Assembly (NCBI GenBank): GCA_009936795.1
Contig: JAACDM010000405.1
Location: forward strand, 1 to 34,083
DNA from: Verrucomicrobiaceae bacterium
Lineage (GTDB): Bacteria; Verrucomicrobiota; Verrucomicrobiia; Verrucomicrobiales; DEV007
DNA: 34,083 nt
Reading direction: 5' to 3'
Positions 20,392 through 31,000 of this stretch are shown here, one piece after another. The notes under the pieces were generated by a model. The model searched no databases. It saw only the letters and a list, made by a program, of their open reading frames with translations, and had not been told where the DNA came from. The position numbers were made by a program, and so were the translations under genes. Position 1 is the stretch's first letter; the number at the start of each line of letters is the position of its first letter.

Positions 20392-20639
20392 TTATACTGC
20401 GCGAGAGCGCACTCGAACCAAGCTGACCTCTCGGCGTAAGTCTCGCGATCGCGCTGTTGTTGTTAGGGCTGGTGGTCAGTTCTGCCACGATTGAACACAG
20501 GTCGCTTGGTCGACCCTGGGCCATCGGTTTCGTGAAGGCGGAATCGGCCCAGCCGGACCCAACTTACACGGGCTGGAGATGATCTTTGCATCCATTACTT
20601 TGCAAAACAACTACAACTTTGTGCCACAAAGCAGAACTG
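20392..20639 (+). other. Decayed coding sequence, identity uncertain
   Basis: No intact gene is present. One frame from about 20435 reads SLAIALLLLGLVVSSATIEH, like a membrane helix or signal peptide, and runs to TGA just after TYTGWR. The overlapping frame reads a short CH motif (GGQFCHD), TGA, then GGIGPAGPNLHGLE, which recalls the distal part of a small cytochrome c. Neither has a start codon. The reading as a remnant is inference. Confidence 0.25.
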
Positions 20640-21446
20640 ATGATTACCAATACTCATCTAACTCAACAGGAAATCGCCGAAGACGACTCTCGGATAACTT
20701 CAGTATTACCAGCCTCACCTCCAGCCGGAAAAGGCCCTTTGGAGAGCTTGGGCGGACTACTTTGACAACAATCTGGAGGAACCAGCTCTACCGTGGACAA
20801 GCCCCCAGCGCCTCGCCGAAGCCATGCGCGCTCCGTTGGCGGATTCACTCGCCATCTTTCAGTTGGGAGAATCCGGTGAAGGCAGCACGCAGCGCCGCTT
20901 TGCCCAACGGGTTGCCGACGATCCTCGTCTCGAAGGCTACCACGAGGATTTGTCCACGTTCCTTGAGGAAGAGAATCGCCACGCCAGTATACTAAAAGGC
21001 CTGGTAGAACGTCTCGACGGAAGTCTGTTAGAACAGCAATGGGCCCACGGAGTATTCAGGAAACTGCGCCGACTGATCAACTTAGAATTTGAGCTGCAAA
21101 TCCTCATGACAGCCGAATTCATCGCGGAGGCCTACTATGCTATCCTACGTGATCGCGCAGAGGATCCTGTCATTTCACAAGCCTATGAGCGCATCCTGCG
21201 AGATGCGGTGAAACATTTGCGCTTTCACGGCGATTTCTTTGCCACGCGCCAGCAGACCTGGCACCCGCTAACGCGGCTTCTCTGGGGTTGTCAGTGTCAG
21301 CCTATCTTCATGACCACAGCGTACGTCGTGTGGTTCGATCACCGCCCCTTTTCCAGGCACTAGGCGCCTCCTACGGAGAATCCAGCGGCCCGGGCAAGCA
21401 GTCCATCCGTGCCTTCAGGCGACGTATCACACGCCATCTTAACTAG
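20640..21446 (+). pseudogene. Ferritin-like helical-bundle protein with two frameshifts
   Basis: From ATG 20640 the frame begins MITNTHLTQQEIAEDDSR. After a one-base shift near 20693 it continues LQYYQPHLQPEKALWRAWAD and stays open through ESTQRR-type helices, FLEEENRHASILKGL, LEFELQILMTAEFIAEAYY and AVKHLRFHGDFFATR. A second one-base shift in the C4T4 run near 21345 restores LFQALGASYGESSG and RRRITRHLN to TAG 21444. The ExxRH and late HxxFH residues in long helices resemble the diiron ligands of ferritin-like or AurF-like four-helix bundles. Substrate and role are unknown. The central 179-aa piece (20824-21363) could be translated but lacks both native termini. Confidence 0.65.
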
Positions 21447-21571
21447 AGTCATTGTCCCGCGAAGAGGACACGGACGCGCCAGCGATTTCTCAATGTCCGG
21501 CGAGTTTCCGCACGCCATCCAGCTATCAGACCGTCCGCCAAGAGATCAGTCGCCATGCTTTGGCGGCCTAA
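21443..21571 (+). other. Short open tract resembling a protein C-terminus
   Basis: Overlapping the ferritin-like stop in another frame, a 42-codon tract ends SFRTPSSYQTVRQEISRHAL and AA, then TAA. It has no start codon and reads like a genuine C-terminal tail, perhaps of a former downstream gene. The remaining bases to 21714 hold nothing recognisable. Confidence 0.2.
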
Positions 21572-21744
21572 TGATAGAGCAGCATCGACATCGGTGCGTC
21601 CATCTTGCTTTCCGTTCTTTCTTAGTTTTAGGGCTGGCCAGATTACTCACCATTTTCCATCAGCAATTGACCGTCTCCGGTGTTAGATCGATGCTGAACC
21701 ACGCCTTTATTGCTATGAAACTTTAGACTACTCTCTTCTCCCTC

Positions 21745-23004
21745 ATGGGGCTCGCGCTCTTGACTCCACAAGTTCACGCCGATGAGTGGCCGAGCTGGCG
21801 AGGCCCGAATGACAACAACACCCTCGCAGAAACCAATTTCCCAATCACCTGGGACGCCAAGACGAATGTCCGATGGCGAACGCCGCTTCCCGAAATGGGG
21901 AACTCCTCCGCCATCGTTTGGGGAAATGTTGTCTTTCTAACTCAGGCCGAGGAAGCCGCAGGTAAACGTTCCTTAATCTGCTTCGACCGCGTGACCGGCA
22001 AGCCTCTGTGGACCCAAAGCACCGTGTTCAAGCAGGAGGAACCAAAGCACAACACGAACACCTACTGCGCCTCCACGCCAGTCACTGACGGCAAGCATGT
22101 TTACGCCTACCACGCCTCCGCGGGTATCTTCTGTTACGACCTTGAGGGCAAAGAAATCTGGAAACGCGATCTCGGACCGCAGATCCACACTTTTGGTGGC
22201 GGCTCCTCGCCTGTCCTCTTCGGCGAGCATCTCTACGTCTACCATGGCCCTGGCAAAGACGCACGGCTCGTTGCTATGATCAAGACAACCGGCGAGATAG
22301 TGTGGGAGTTCCGCGAGCCCGCACCCAAGGCAACCGCCAAACGCGAGGATGGTTTCAAAGGTTCTGATGAAGGGCGCATCGCGAGTTATAGCACTCCGAC
22401 CGTGGTCAAGCATGGCGAACGCGAGGAGTTGATCATGTGCTTTCCAGAGTTGGTCATCAGCTTGGATCCTAGCAAAGGAAAGGAACTCTGGCGCTGTGGC
22501 GGTTTGAACCCACTCGTCTACACCTCTCCCATCATCCATGAGGGGAAGGTCATCGCCATGGGCGGTTATCAGGGTCCTGCCATCTCAGTTAAGTTAGGTG
22601 GCAAAGGAGATGTCACGGATACACATCGCCTTTGGAAGACAGGCATGGGCTCTGCACGCCTCTCAACCGGAGTCATCAACGACGACAAACTCTATCTCAT
22701 TAACATGACCGGCATTGGCGAGTGCCTCGACCTGAAGACGGGAGTACAAGTGAGTAAAGCTAGGATCCGCCAAGGGACACATGGTAAACCTGTTTGGGGT
22801 GCCTGCGTACTCGTCGGGGACAAGATCTACGCCGTGGATAAGGAAGGCGTGACTTTCGTCATGAAAGCCGATCCTACCTTCGAGATCATCGCCGCCAACC
22901 CTCTCGGTGAGGCTAGCAATTGCACTCCCGCGTTCTCCAACGGCGAGATCTTCATCCGCACAGAGAACGCCCTCTGGTGCATCGCCGTGGCGAAGGACGC
23001 TTAG
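21745..23004 (+). CDS. Secreted PQQ-type beta-propeller protein, start compromised by an amber codon
   Basis: The 419-aa open frame contains DEWPSWRGPNDN, the typical entry strand of exported PQQ-like propellers, and blade motifs CFDRVTGKPLWTQ, CYDLEGKEIWKRDL, MIKTTGEIVWEF, SLDPSKGKELW and CLDLKTGVQ. It should be a periplasmic propeller of unknown ligand. In frame upstream, ATG 21715 begins MKL, then TAG at 21724-21726, then TTLFSLMGLALLTPQVHA. Together these make an ordinary signal peptide with one stop at codon 4. The downstream ATG at 21745 leaves only MGLALLTPQVHA before the mature sequence, too short for normal export. The gene is therefore possibly inactive or a recent loss. The body is otherwise undamaged. 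Confidence 0.72.
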   Translation: MGLALLTPQVHADEWPSWRGPNDNNTLAETNFPITWDAKTNVRWRTPLPEMGNSSAIVWGNVVFLTQAEEAAGKRSLICFDRVTGKPLWTQSTVFKQEEPKHNTNTYCASTPVTDGKHVYAYHASAGIFCYDLEGKEIWKRDLGPQIHTFGGGSSPVLFGEHLYVYHGPGKDARLVAMIKTTGEIVWEFREPAPKATAKREDGFKGSDEGRIASYSTPTVVKHGEREELIMCFPELVISLDPSKGKELWRCGGLNPLVYTSPIIHEGKVIAMGGYQGPAISVKLGGKGDVTDTHRLWKTGMGSARLSTGVINDDKLYLINMTGIGECLDLKTGVQVSKARIRQGTHGKPVWGACVLVGDKIYAVDKEGVTFVMKADPTFEIIAANPLGEASNCTPAFSNGEIFIRTENALWCIAVAKDA

Positions 23005-23007
23005 CCC

Positions 23008-23364
23008 ATTCGGGCAATCATTGAAGTTGTCCTATCTCTGCTGAACGGCCATCTCAACATCAGCTTCAGTGTGCTCGGCGTCTTGAGCGGGCCTGGACTA
23101 CTACGTCATCGCCTAGGCTGGCACACTTGCGCCTTGGTGTTCCGATGAATTGGCCTCATTCTCCTCCCGCTGATCATGGTCAACGTCGCTGGCCCACTGG
23201 ATTTCACCGTGTTCAGGCAGAAGCGCAGCTATGCTTCGAAAGAGTTCGCGCTTGGGACAGGAATTCTGTTGTTCTTCCTAGCCTTCTGGCAATACCGAGT
23301 GCTCACGCGTCCCAATGTAAGGAGCCTGTTCATTGAGCAACCAGCGTCGAAGACCACCCGTTAG
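23008..23364 (+). pseudogene. Small integral-membrane protein split by TGA
   Basis: Directly after the propeller stop the frame reads SLLNGHLNISFSVLGVL, GPGLLRHRLGWHTCALVF and R, then TGA at 23146-23148. It continues IGLILLPLIMVNVAGPLDF, a polar turn, and GTGILLFFLAFWQYRVL to TAG 23362. This looks like one small membrane protein with about three helices. The stop falls inside a hydrophobic helix where Trp would be natural (TGG to TGA). No convincing start codon precedes it. The open 62-aa piece from ATG 23176 is its C-terminal half. Function is not recognised. Confidence 0.55.
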
Positions 23365-23387
23365 GCGAGTCGAGCTGTGGTCGGCCA

Positions 23388-24959
23388 CTAATCCCTAGCA
23401 GCGGCTTCCATTTGTTCTAACAAAGCCTTAATCGTCCTATCCATTTCCTTACCACGAGCATTCTTGGATCGAATCACACCTTTGGCATCGAGAATGTGCA
23501 CCGTGGGCCAACCGCTGACGTTCCACTTGGTCGGAATGGGTCCACTGGTATCACCACCGTCCCACCACGAGCGCCAGGAAAGGTTCTCGTCTTTAATTGC
23601 CTTCTTCACCACATCCTTGGGATCACTGTTGATACCGAGGAGTGCGAAAGGCTTGTTTTCTAAGCGCTTAACGAGCGACCGCTCGTGCGCGTACATGGCG
23701 CGGCAAGGGCCTCACCAATGCCCCCAGAAATCTAACATGACCACCTTTCCTCGATAGTCCGAGAGCTTAAAGACGACGCCGTCGATGTCTTCACCTTCAA
23801 TCTCTGGTGCCATCTGACCGATATTCAAATTACGCATCTCGAAGAGCTCGCCCACAATCATGGGCTTGATCGAACGATCGTTGAATGCATAGTCACCGAT
23901 CTTGGCTTCCGCTTCTTCAAGCAGGACCTCCTTCTTCTTCGACTCCTTGACACCGTTGGACAGACTGAAAGCGGCGAGAGCCTGAAATGTCTTGTTAGGA
24001 TGATTCGCTCGCACCTTCTCAAGCAAAGACGCCATACTTGGATCTGGTCGATAGCGATTGTAAATCATTAACATCGCTAAACTATTAGCCTCTGAAGCGT
24101 GATGATATTTCAAAAGCGCATCAGAGACAGCATCCGTGAACCCCTGATACTGAGACAGCCATGAGGCCGCATCAACCACACCAGGATGCTCTGGACTTTC
24201 CAAGATTAACTCAAAAAGGGCATTGTTAGTATCTATTGAACTCGGGTAAGTGAGGGCTGCCCGCGCTACTTCGTCTGCTGCGGCTCAGTACGCAGTGGTA
24301 AACTTCATCATTTTATCCTCGTAGCCCGCCATGAGATCTCGCATCCGACGCTCAAAGAGCGCCTCCGCGAGTTCATTCGCACTCATCCCGCCCAAAGCCA
24401 GGTCAAGAAACAGGCCGCTGCTGGCTGGTTCCGCCTGGTGAAGACTCACCGCGATTACGTTTTTTCCATCAACAAGTGTGTCTGAAGGAACTTCCATCAG
24501 GTGATCTGCCACATCAGCACTTCCGTTCTTCCCAGCGGCAAATGTCGTTTCTGTGATCGCCCCCTTCCCCATGCGTAGGCGCCCAATCTCTTTGCCATTA
24601 AGATACACAACGGCACCGTCATCTGCGGCGATCTTCACGGCTGCCTCTTTAATCAGGGCAAGATCGGCTATGTCGAAGCTCTTTCGGAAGTAGGTAACCG
24701 CGCGTTTCCTCTCCGCATCATCGCCAAATGATACCGTCGTCTTTAGCTCGGGCCCATCATCGGTCTCATAGCCAAGTGGGGCAATCCCAGTCTTCCAAGC
24801 ACTATCATCAAACTCGGTGCTCGTCCATTCCCCATCGGGAGACGTGCCTTGATCAAAGTATCTCCAATCAGAGGAGCCTTTGGAGATCAGAGGCACTTCA
24901 GCAAAGGCATTGAAAATAGAGACCCATCCCACGAGTAGGATGGCAGCGAGAGTTTTCAT
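23388..24959 (-). pseudogene. TlpA-like thioredoxin protein interrupted by two in-frame UGA codons (pseudogene or selenoprotein)
   Basis: From ATG 24959 one frame of 523 codons is open except for UGA at 24285-24287 and 23712-23714. It begins with a signal peptide (MKTLAAILLVGWVSIFNAFA). A beta-sandwich domain follows, with WRYFDQGTSPDGEW, FDDSAWKTG, LGYETDDG, AVVYLNGKEIGR and NVIAVSLHQAEPASSG. A helical middle leads to a C-terminal thioredoxin fold: APEIEGEDIDG, GKVVMLDFWGHW-UGA-GPCR, LLGINSD, WRSWWDGG and VSGWPTVHILDAKGVIR. Known relatives have Cys at the UGA of W-C-G-P-C. There are no frameshifts and no UAA/UAG. Either UGA at CxxC encodes selenocysteine, or the gene is recently dead. The first UGA (after KFTTAY) has no known Cys counterpart and favours decay. 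Confidence 0.8.
23664..23690 (-). promoter_or_regulatory. SECIS-like hairpin downstream of the CxxC UGA
   Basis: On the minus-strand RNA, ACGAGC (23686-23681) pairs perfectly with GCUCGU (23676-23671) around loop GGUC (23680-23677). Outer GCGC/GCGC pairing adds a lower stem with a UAA bulge. The loop begins 32 nt after the UGA, within the 16-37 nt range described for bacterial SECIS elements, and has G at its first loop positions. The stem overlaps codons for HERSLV, a motif usual in Cys relatives, so chance is a real alternative. Confidence 0.3.
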
Positions 24960-25074
24960 GTGGCAGAGAGTATAGGCTGATGCAAACGGTGACAACCATA
25001 CCCTCTGCATGTCCACGCAGCTTCGCAGGTCGGCCAACGCCCCGCCCGAATCGAAAAGAAGAGACTGTGCCAAC

Positions 25075-28000
25075 CTAACGCTCGAAGCCGAACCGGAAGC
25101 GGTAGAGACTTTGAATGGCATCTCCTTGAATAGGAATCCTCCACCAAAGTTTGTCCCCTACTTCTTCTGAAGTGGCCGAGTTATCGCTCCACATGACCCC
25201 ATCAAGACTTGTTTGGAGAACCTGGGAAACACCAGGGAGTGAAGGCAGAACGATCTCAAGCCATTGATCAATCTTACGAATGATAGCGATGTGATCCTGC
25301 CGATCAGGTAGTGGAAATGCAGGGATATTCAAAGAGAACTGCTGGGACGCAACCCGACCAGTGTTATCTTGAGCAGCGAGCGTAATCTCATAACTACCTT
25401 CAGGAATACCTTTAAAACCAATGGTGAGTGTTTCCGATTCACAGTCAATTGTTAACACGAGATCCGGATTCTCAGAAGACACCTGGAGCAATAGGTCTGT
25501 ATTGGGATCAGCATCCGTAAAAGCGCCAATGAGGGAGACTGTTGTTGGAGAAGCCTCACGGCTAACAGTGACATCAGAAAGTGTACGATTCACCTGTGGG
25601 GCGTCGGGTAGAGGAAGCACGCTGACCTCAAACAATAGTTCTGTTGTCAGATTGGTGTTGTCGGTAGCCAGGATCGCAAACGTGCCATTTCCTGACTGGT
25701 CGGGCTTGGGACTTAACGTAAAGGAGTCATCTCGGCTATCTCTTGAAAGTCTAAAGGGCGCATTGGAAGCGTCCGAGGATTGAATCGCGTAGCTCAAAGA
25801 GTCGATACTCGAATCAACATCAGTGAACAGGTCGACTAGGCGCAGAGTGACCGGCTGGTCGTCTTCATTCAATACAGCAACATTTAGGCCAGTAGCACGC
25901 GGTGCGTCTGGAACATCGGTAATCGTAAAGGCAAGAGAACTACTGATCGAACGGGCATCCGTATCCGTCGCTGTGACTGTCAGAGTGCCTTGGCCGAAGG
26001 CATCAGCGAATGGTGTGAGTGATAAGATTCCAGTAGCTTCATCGATCTCAGCCTTTAGGAGCGCTTGCTCGGGATACTGGAAAGACACCCCATAAACTAA
26101 CTCGCTCGATGGACTGTCAATATCCATGAAGCGGTCCCACAACGAATAGGTGATGGCCGGAGCGTCTTCTGCCAATACCAATGGTTCGCCAAAGCCAATT
26201 GCCGTTGGCGGATCAGGAGATGGCAGCACGGTGACGCTCACAGTGGATTCGGCCGTCAGACCTTCGGAATCCTTCACCAGAATGAGCAGAAATCCGCTTC
26301 CAAACCCGTCAGGTAAAAGCGTCAGGGAAAGCACCTGAGTTTCTGGGTCGACAGAAGGCGTGAGAATCTCTCCGAGCGAGGCATCTGAAGATACAGAAAT
26401 CGACAGCTCCTCTACACCGTCTTCAAGATCATCGACAAAGTCCGACAATCTGAGGAAGGGTGTGGGGCCATCCTCTGAAACGACGATCGGTTCAAGAGAC
26501 TGGATGGTCGGCGGATCATTCATAGGCTCAATGACGATCTCTTGAGTGGCAGAGACCATCATGCCATCCCGATCTGTAGCCGTAATCGTTACGATTCCAT
26601 TTCCGAACTGGTCGGGCTCTGGAAAGAGTGTCAGTAGGTCTGAAGGGGCATCAATTGAGACGCCGACAACCCCCTGTAACCCGTCATCGAAGCTAGCACT
26701 GTAACTCAGACCGCGCGCCGTATCTTCGGGATCAGAGAAATGATCACTTAGCTTCACAGTTAGCCCAGAATCGTCCTCCAATAACGTGAGAGGAGCGAAT
26801 CCCGACGTCGTAGGCGCATCCGGAACCGGAATCACCGTCACATCCAAATCAAGTCTAGTCGGCACGCCAGCCGAGCTATTCTCGTCGAGCAGGAGAGAGA
26901 CTGTGGTTCTGCCATGAGCATTGGGCGTGAAGTGAATTAGCACGAGTTGAGGTTCGGAAATCTCCCGCGTCGATAGCGTGGCAAGGCCGTCAATGAAGGG
27001 GTCTCGACGCACCGAATAGCCAATAAAGTCCTGCCCAACTGCCTCACTGAAGAGACCAGCAAGCTCGATTCGCAGAGGTCCGGAGTCCTCCATCACCTCG
27101 AAAGGATAGCGGACGACACGCTCGGGCACCTCCAGTTCGGGATCAACGACGACCAGCACCCTAAGCTCCTGCCGAAAGTTGTCCGGGCCCGTGGCCACGA
27201 CATCAAGAGTGCCGCTCCCGGCTTTGATTCCCTGAAGACTAATCGTTCCCACTTGGCCTGGCACTGGCAAGACAACCAAGAGTTGATCGCTTGGATTCGG
27301 TAGATCAATAGCATATGAAAGGAGGTCCAAATCCCAACCCGAGGCAACAAAGAATCGCCCAAGATCGATCACGAGCGGTTCTCCAGATTCCCTAACATAA
27401 AGATAAGACCGAGGTCGCAGAGGCAGAAACGGCTGCTCAACCGTTACGGTAACATGGCTATCGATAAACGCGCCATCAGGAAGGCTCAGGCGATAAGTCA
27501 CATCGAAGTTTCCTTCGATGTCTTCCAAAGCCCTAATTTGCGTATCGCTTGATCCGCCGTCAAAAGAAACGATCACACCTGCCTCATGGCCATCCAACAA
27601 AGAAATCTGATCTCGTCTAATGGGATCGTCAGGATCATAGAACAGATTAAGAAGATAGAGCCGTCTGGTTTCTCCTTGCTTTAGCGTAACGGAAACATCC
27701 TCACCCTTAGGCTGATCATTCACTGGCAGGACATGGACTTGAATAGTCGCAATCGCCTCCGCCCCATTGGAGTCCCTAAAAGCTAGCTGAAAACTCGTTT
27801 CACCGTAGGCATCTCGTAGATAATCGACCTGGAATGTGGTCCCCGTAATTGAAGGCGCTTCCCTAACCGTAATCAATCTCGAAGCATCCTCGCTCAGCGG
27901 CAAGACAGACACATTACTCGCACGAATAGTATCTTCTTCATCAATGAATATTTCCTCTAAGTCGAGCACCGTCGGCTCAGAGTCTTCGTTAACGACAATA

Positions 28001-31000
28001 GGATCAATCGGCCTGACTTCGGGCCCATCGTCTACAGGACTTACCGTAAGAGCGAAGCTATAGAAAGCGGTCTTACCCTCCTCATTTGACGCCTCAACAC
28101 CAATGATAGTGCCACTAGAACTCGTATCCTTCGGCGTTCCAGACAGCGTAGCCATACCGTTCCCTTGATCTTCCAAGATAAGCCAATCGGGTCCTTGCAC
28201 CAGAGTAACCACCAGGTCCTTGCCATCGAGATCAACAAAACTTATGGTTGATTCATAAAAGGCGTCTTCTCCCGCCAGTAGGCTGGGTAATGTTCCCGTG
28301 ACCTCAATGCTCGAAGGCACCCGTTCGCCGCTGGGTAGGAGGCCTAAATCGGACAATGCCAGGGCATTCACTCGAAACCCATGAGGTTCGTTCCAATCTT
28401 CAAAGAACGCATAGACAAGGCCCTTAACACTGCTGGCAAGAAGCGAGGGAGACTCGCCAAACACGTAGTCGGCGACAGGCAGCAGTTCGTTATCGTAGAT
28501 CACCAAGACGTCCCCTCGAAGCAAGATGGGTGCCGCCCCTTGGAAAACGAGTCGTTCAAAGGGCCCACCTAGATCCCGGCTCCATGACTTCAGGCTCGTG
28601 CCGTCCCATTGGTAATTTTGACCGCTATTCGAAACGACGCTGGTCGCGTCTGGTGACAGAAATAGCTGAGAACCGGTGTCAGCGTTCACCGTCGACGATG
28701 CCGTGATCTGACCAGTGGAGTCGAGCAAAACCAATTGGATGGCGGGATCTACTCGGCGCCCCACAATGATGCCTTTATCCGCGTTCCCCGCGAACGAGTG
28801 CGTGAGCGGAGCCACGGATGAGGTCCAGGTGAATGCCCCAGTACTCCGACTGACACTAAGCAGCCCGTTCCTGGCAATAGTTAGCACATCGTTAACCGTA
28901 CTTAGAAGAAGGCCCGGCTGATGATCGAGCCGCGTTACGGTTTGGCGGGTGCCATCGATGCTCCATCTAAGCACAGTGTTATCGCTCATGAGCAGGTCGA
29001 GCCCAGTATCGTCTGCACGCAACGTCACCACGGAAGCTCCTGTGGCCACCTCAATAGGCTCTAACCACCGCCCTAAATCAGCATCGAACCGAGCAATTCT
29101 GCCACCTGGCTGGCCCACATACACTGCATTACCAGACTGGGCAAAGGGTCTTGTTGTCTCCTGGGAAACGTGTGGTGTCGTGACTTCGGCGATGAGACGA
29201 CCCTCTTCATCGTCCAAAACCGAGAGTGTGTAGCGGTAGGACGCACCCGAAATCACCGAGGTGTCCGAGAAGTATTGTGAGTTGAAGGGAAGCAGGTGGA
29301 CCTCAACGTCTTCTTCGTTGCTAATATCAAGGCGTGTCCTCAAGAGCTTGTAGCCAGGCTCGTTGATAGCGTGATCTACCCACTGAAGATCGACTCGCCT
29401 AGCAGACCTCCAAGAAACCCGGAAATCACTCGGAAGCAACACAGCAAGGTCTTCCAATATGGTGAAATGGATCTCCGGAGAACCAGGCCCCTTGAGATCC
29501 GAGAGCCGAGCGCGAAGCTGCAGGAAATATGTGTTACCGGGTGTGAGCCCCGTGATGGTGGCTTCGGTGACGTTGCTAGAAGATGAGGTAATCACCGTGT
29601 CGCCGTCCATGACAATTTCCCAGCCCGTCTCAAACATCTCGGGGTCACGCCAGGTGAACGTGGCAGTCGTGAGCGAATGGTGGGCCAGCTTGAAGTCGTA
29701 TCCTCGGCCTACCAACGTGTTTTCAGGAACCACAAATACTGAACTCGAAGTGGCAACGGTTTCTCCAATAGACGAGACAACACGAAACTCTTGGTAGGTC
29801 GGCGAGGGCGTGGAGAACGTAGCAGAAGCGGAGCTGCCATCAACGAATGCAATCGCGGTCCAGCTATCGTCAGGACTTTCGCGCGCCTCCACCTGATGCC
29901 TGTGTGCTGTACCATGACTCGGATCTTGCCAGGTCAAGGTTCGAGTCGTCGCATCAGTCGCGCTATCGAGGCTAACATCAGTCACCGGACGAAGCCCCTG
30001 CGGGTAACTTGCCGCCCGAGGAAGACCGTCCTCATCAAACTCGATCAATTGGCCACTGGGCCAGAGCACATAACGCCCATCGGACGCAGGCACTACTTTC
30101 TCTGCCTCGCCCTGAAACTGTAATCTGCCTACGTGTGCCAAGGTCGCTGCATCCCAGACATCCATCTGCGTCTGACCTGCAACCGTCTTCGTTGTTAGAA
30201 AGCTTGATGGACCACCCACCAAATGCTCATAAGTCTCGTGAAATGAGATTCCTTCGATGACCTCTAGACTAACGGCGTCAAGCACTCGGCCAGATCCTAC
30301 CAACAAATAGCCTCCATCAAGCGTTACCGTAAGAGGAACGTCACGACTTGAGACAACGGAATCTGAAGTATTCCTTTCCCGTAGATTCTGACCGTTCATC
30401 GTCCGATAGATCACGCGGGCTGGTGATTCCGCCGTGTAGAAATAGGTCCGCTGTGTCTCCGTACAATATACCACTTCAGTTGGATCCAGACGGACCGCAA
30501 GGAGAGCCGAGAAGAGCGCATCGTTCTCCAACAACACAATGCGCAGCTCATCATTACCTCTGCTCGCGTCGCCGTCACTAGCGATGCCAAGCATGACACT
30601 TTGCTCAGTGGCCGTGAGCCCTGCGATCACCGGCGCCCTCTGATTCGGATTGAGTGGAGAAGGGGGTGCCACGGATGGGGGAAGAAACTCGACCTCAGTT
30701 TCACCAATCTTTGCATAGTCACTTCGAACCGCGTGAATGAGTGCATTGTCAGGATGCTTAGCCACAAACGCCACGCCATGATCTATGGGCAAGCGCTCTG
30801 ATGATACGGCTGCACCATAGGTAAAACGCGTGAGTTGACCTCGCGGGCGCGAGACCAAATGGAAACTGCCTTGCCCAGCAAAGACATACTCCGACTGATT
30901 GAAAGCCTCGTCTTGCGATAAGTTAGGAAGAAAGCCCTCGGTCGCTTCCTCCAGTTCAGATAACTTCGAGTTTTCCACCGCGAAGCCCTGAGGAGCCGAG

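Noticed and set aside
20392-20639. Cytochrome c gene
   Set aside because: Only a CH and a GPNLHG-like motif in one frame; the first Cys of CxxCH is absent and a competing frame reads a membrane helix.
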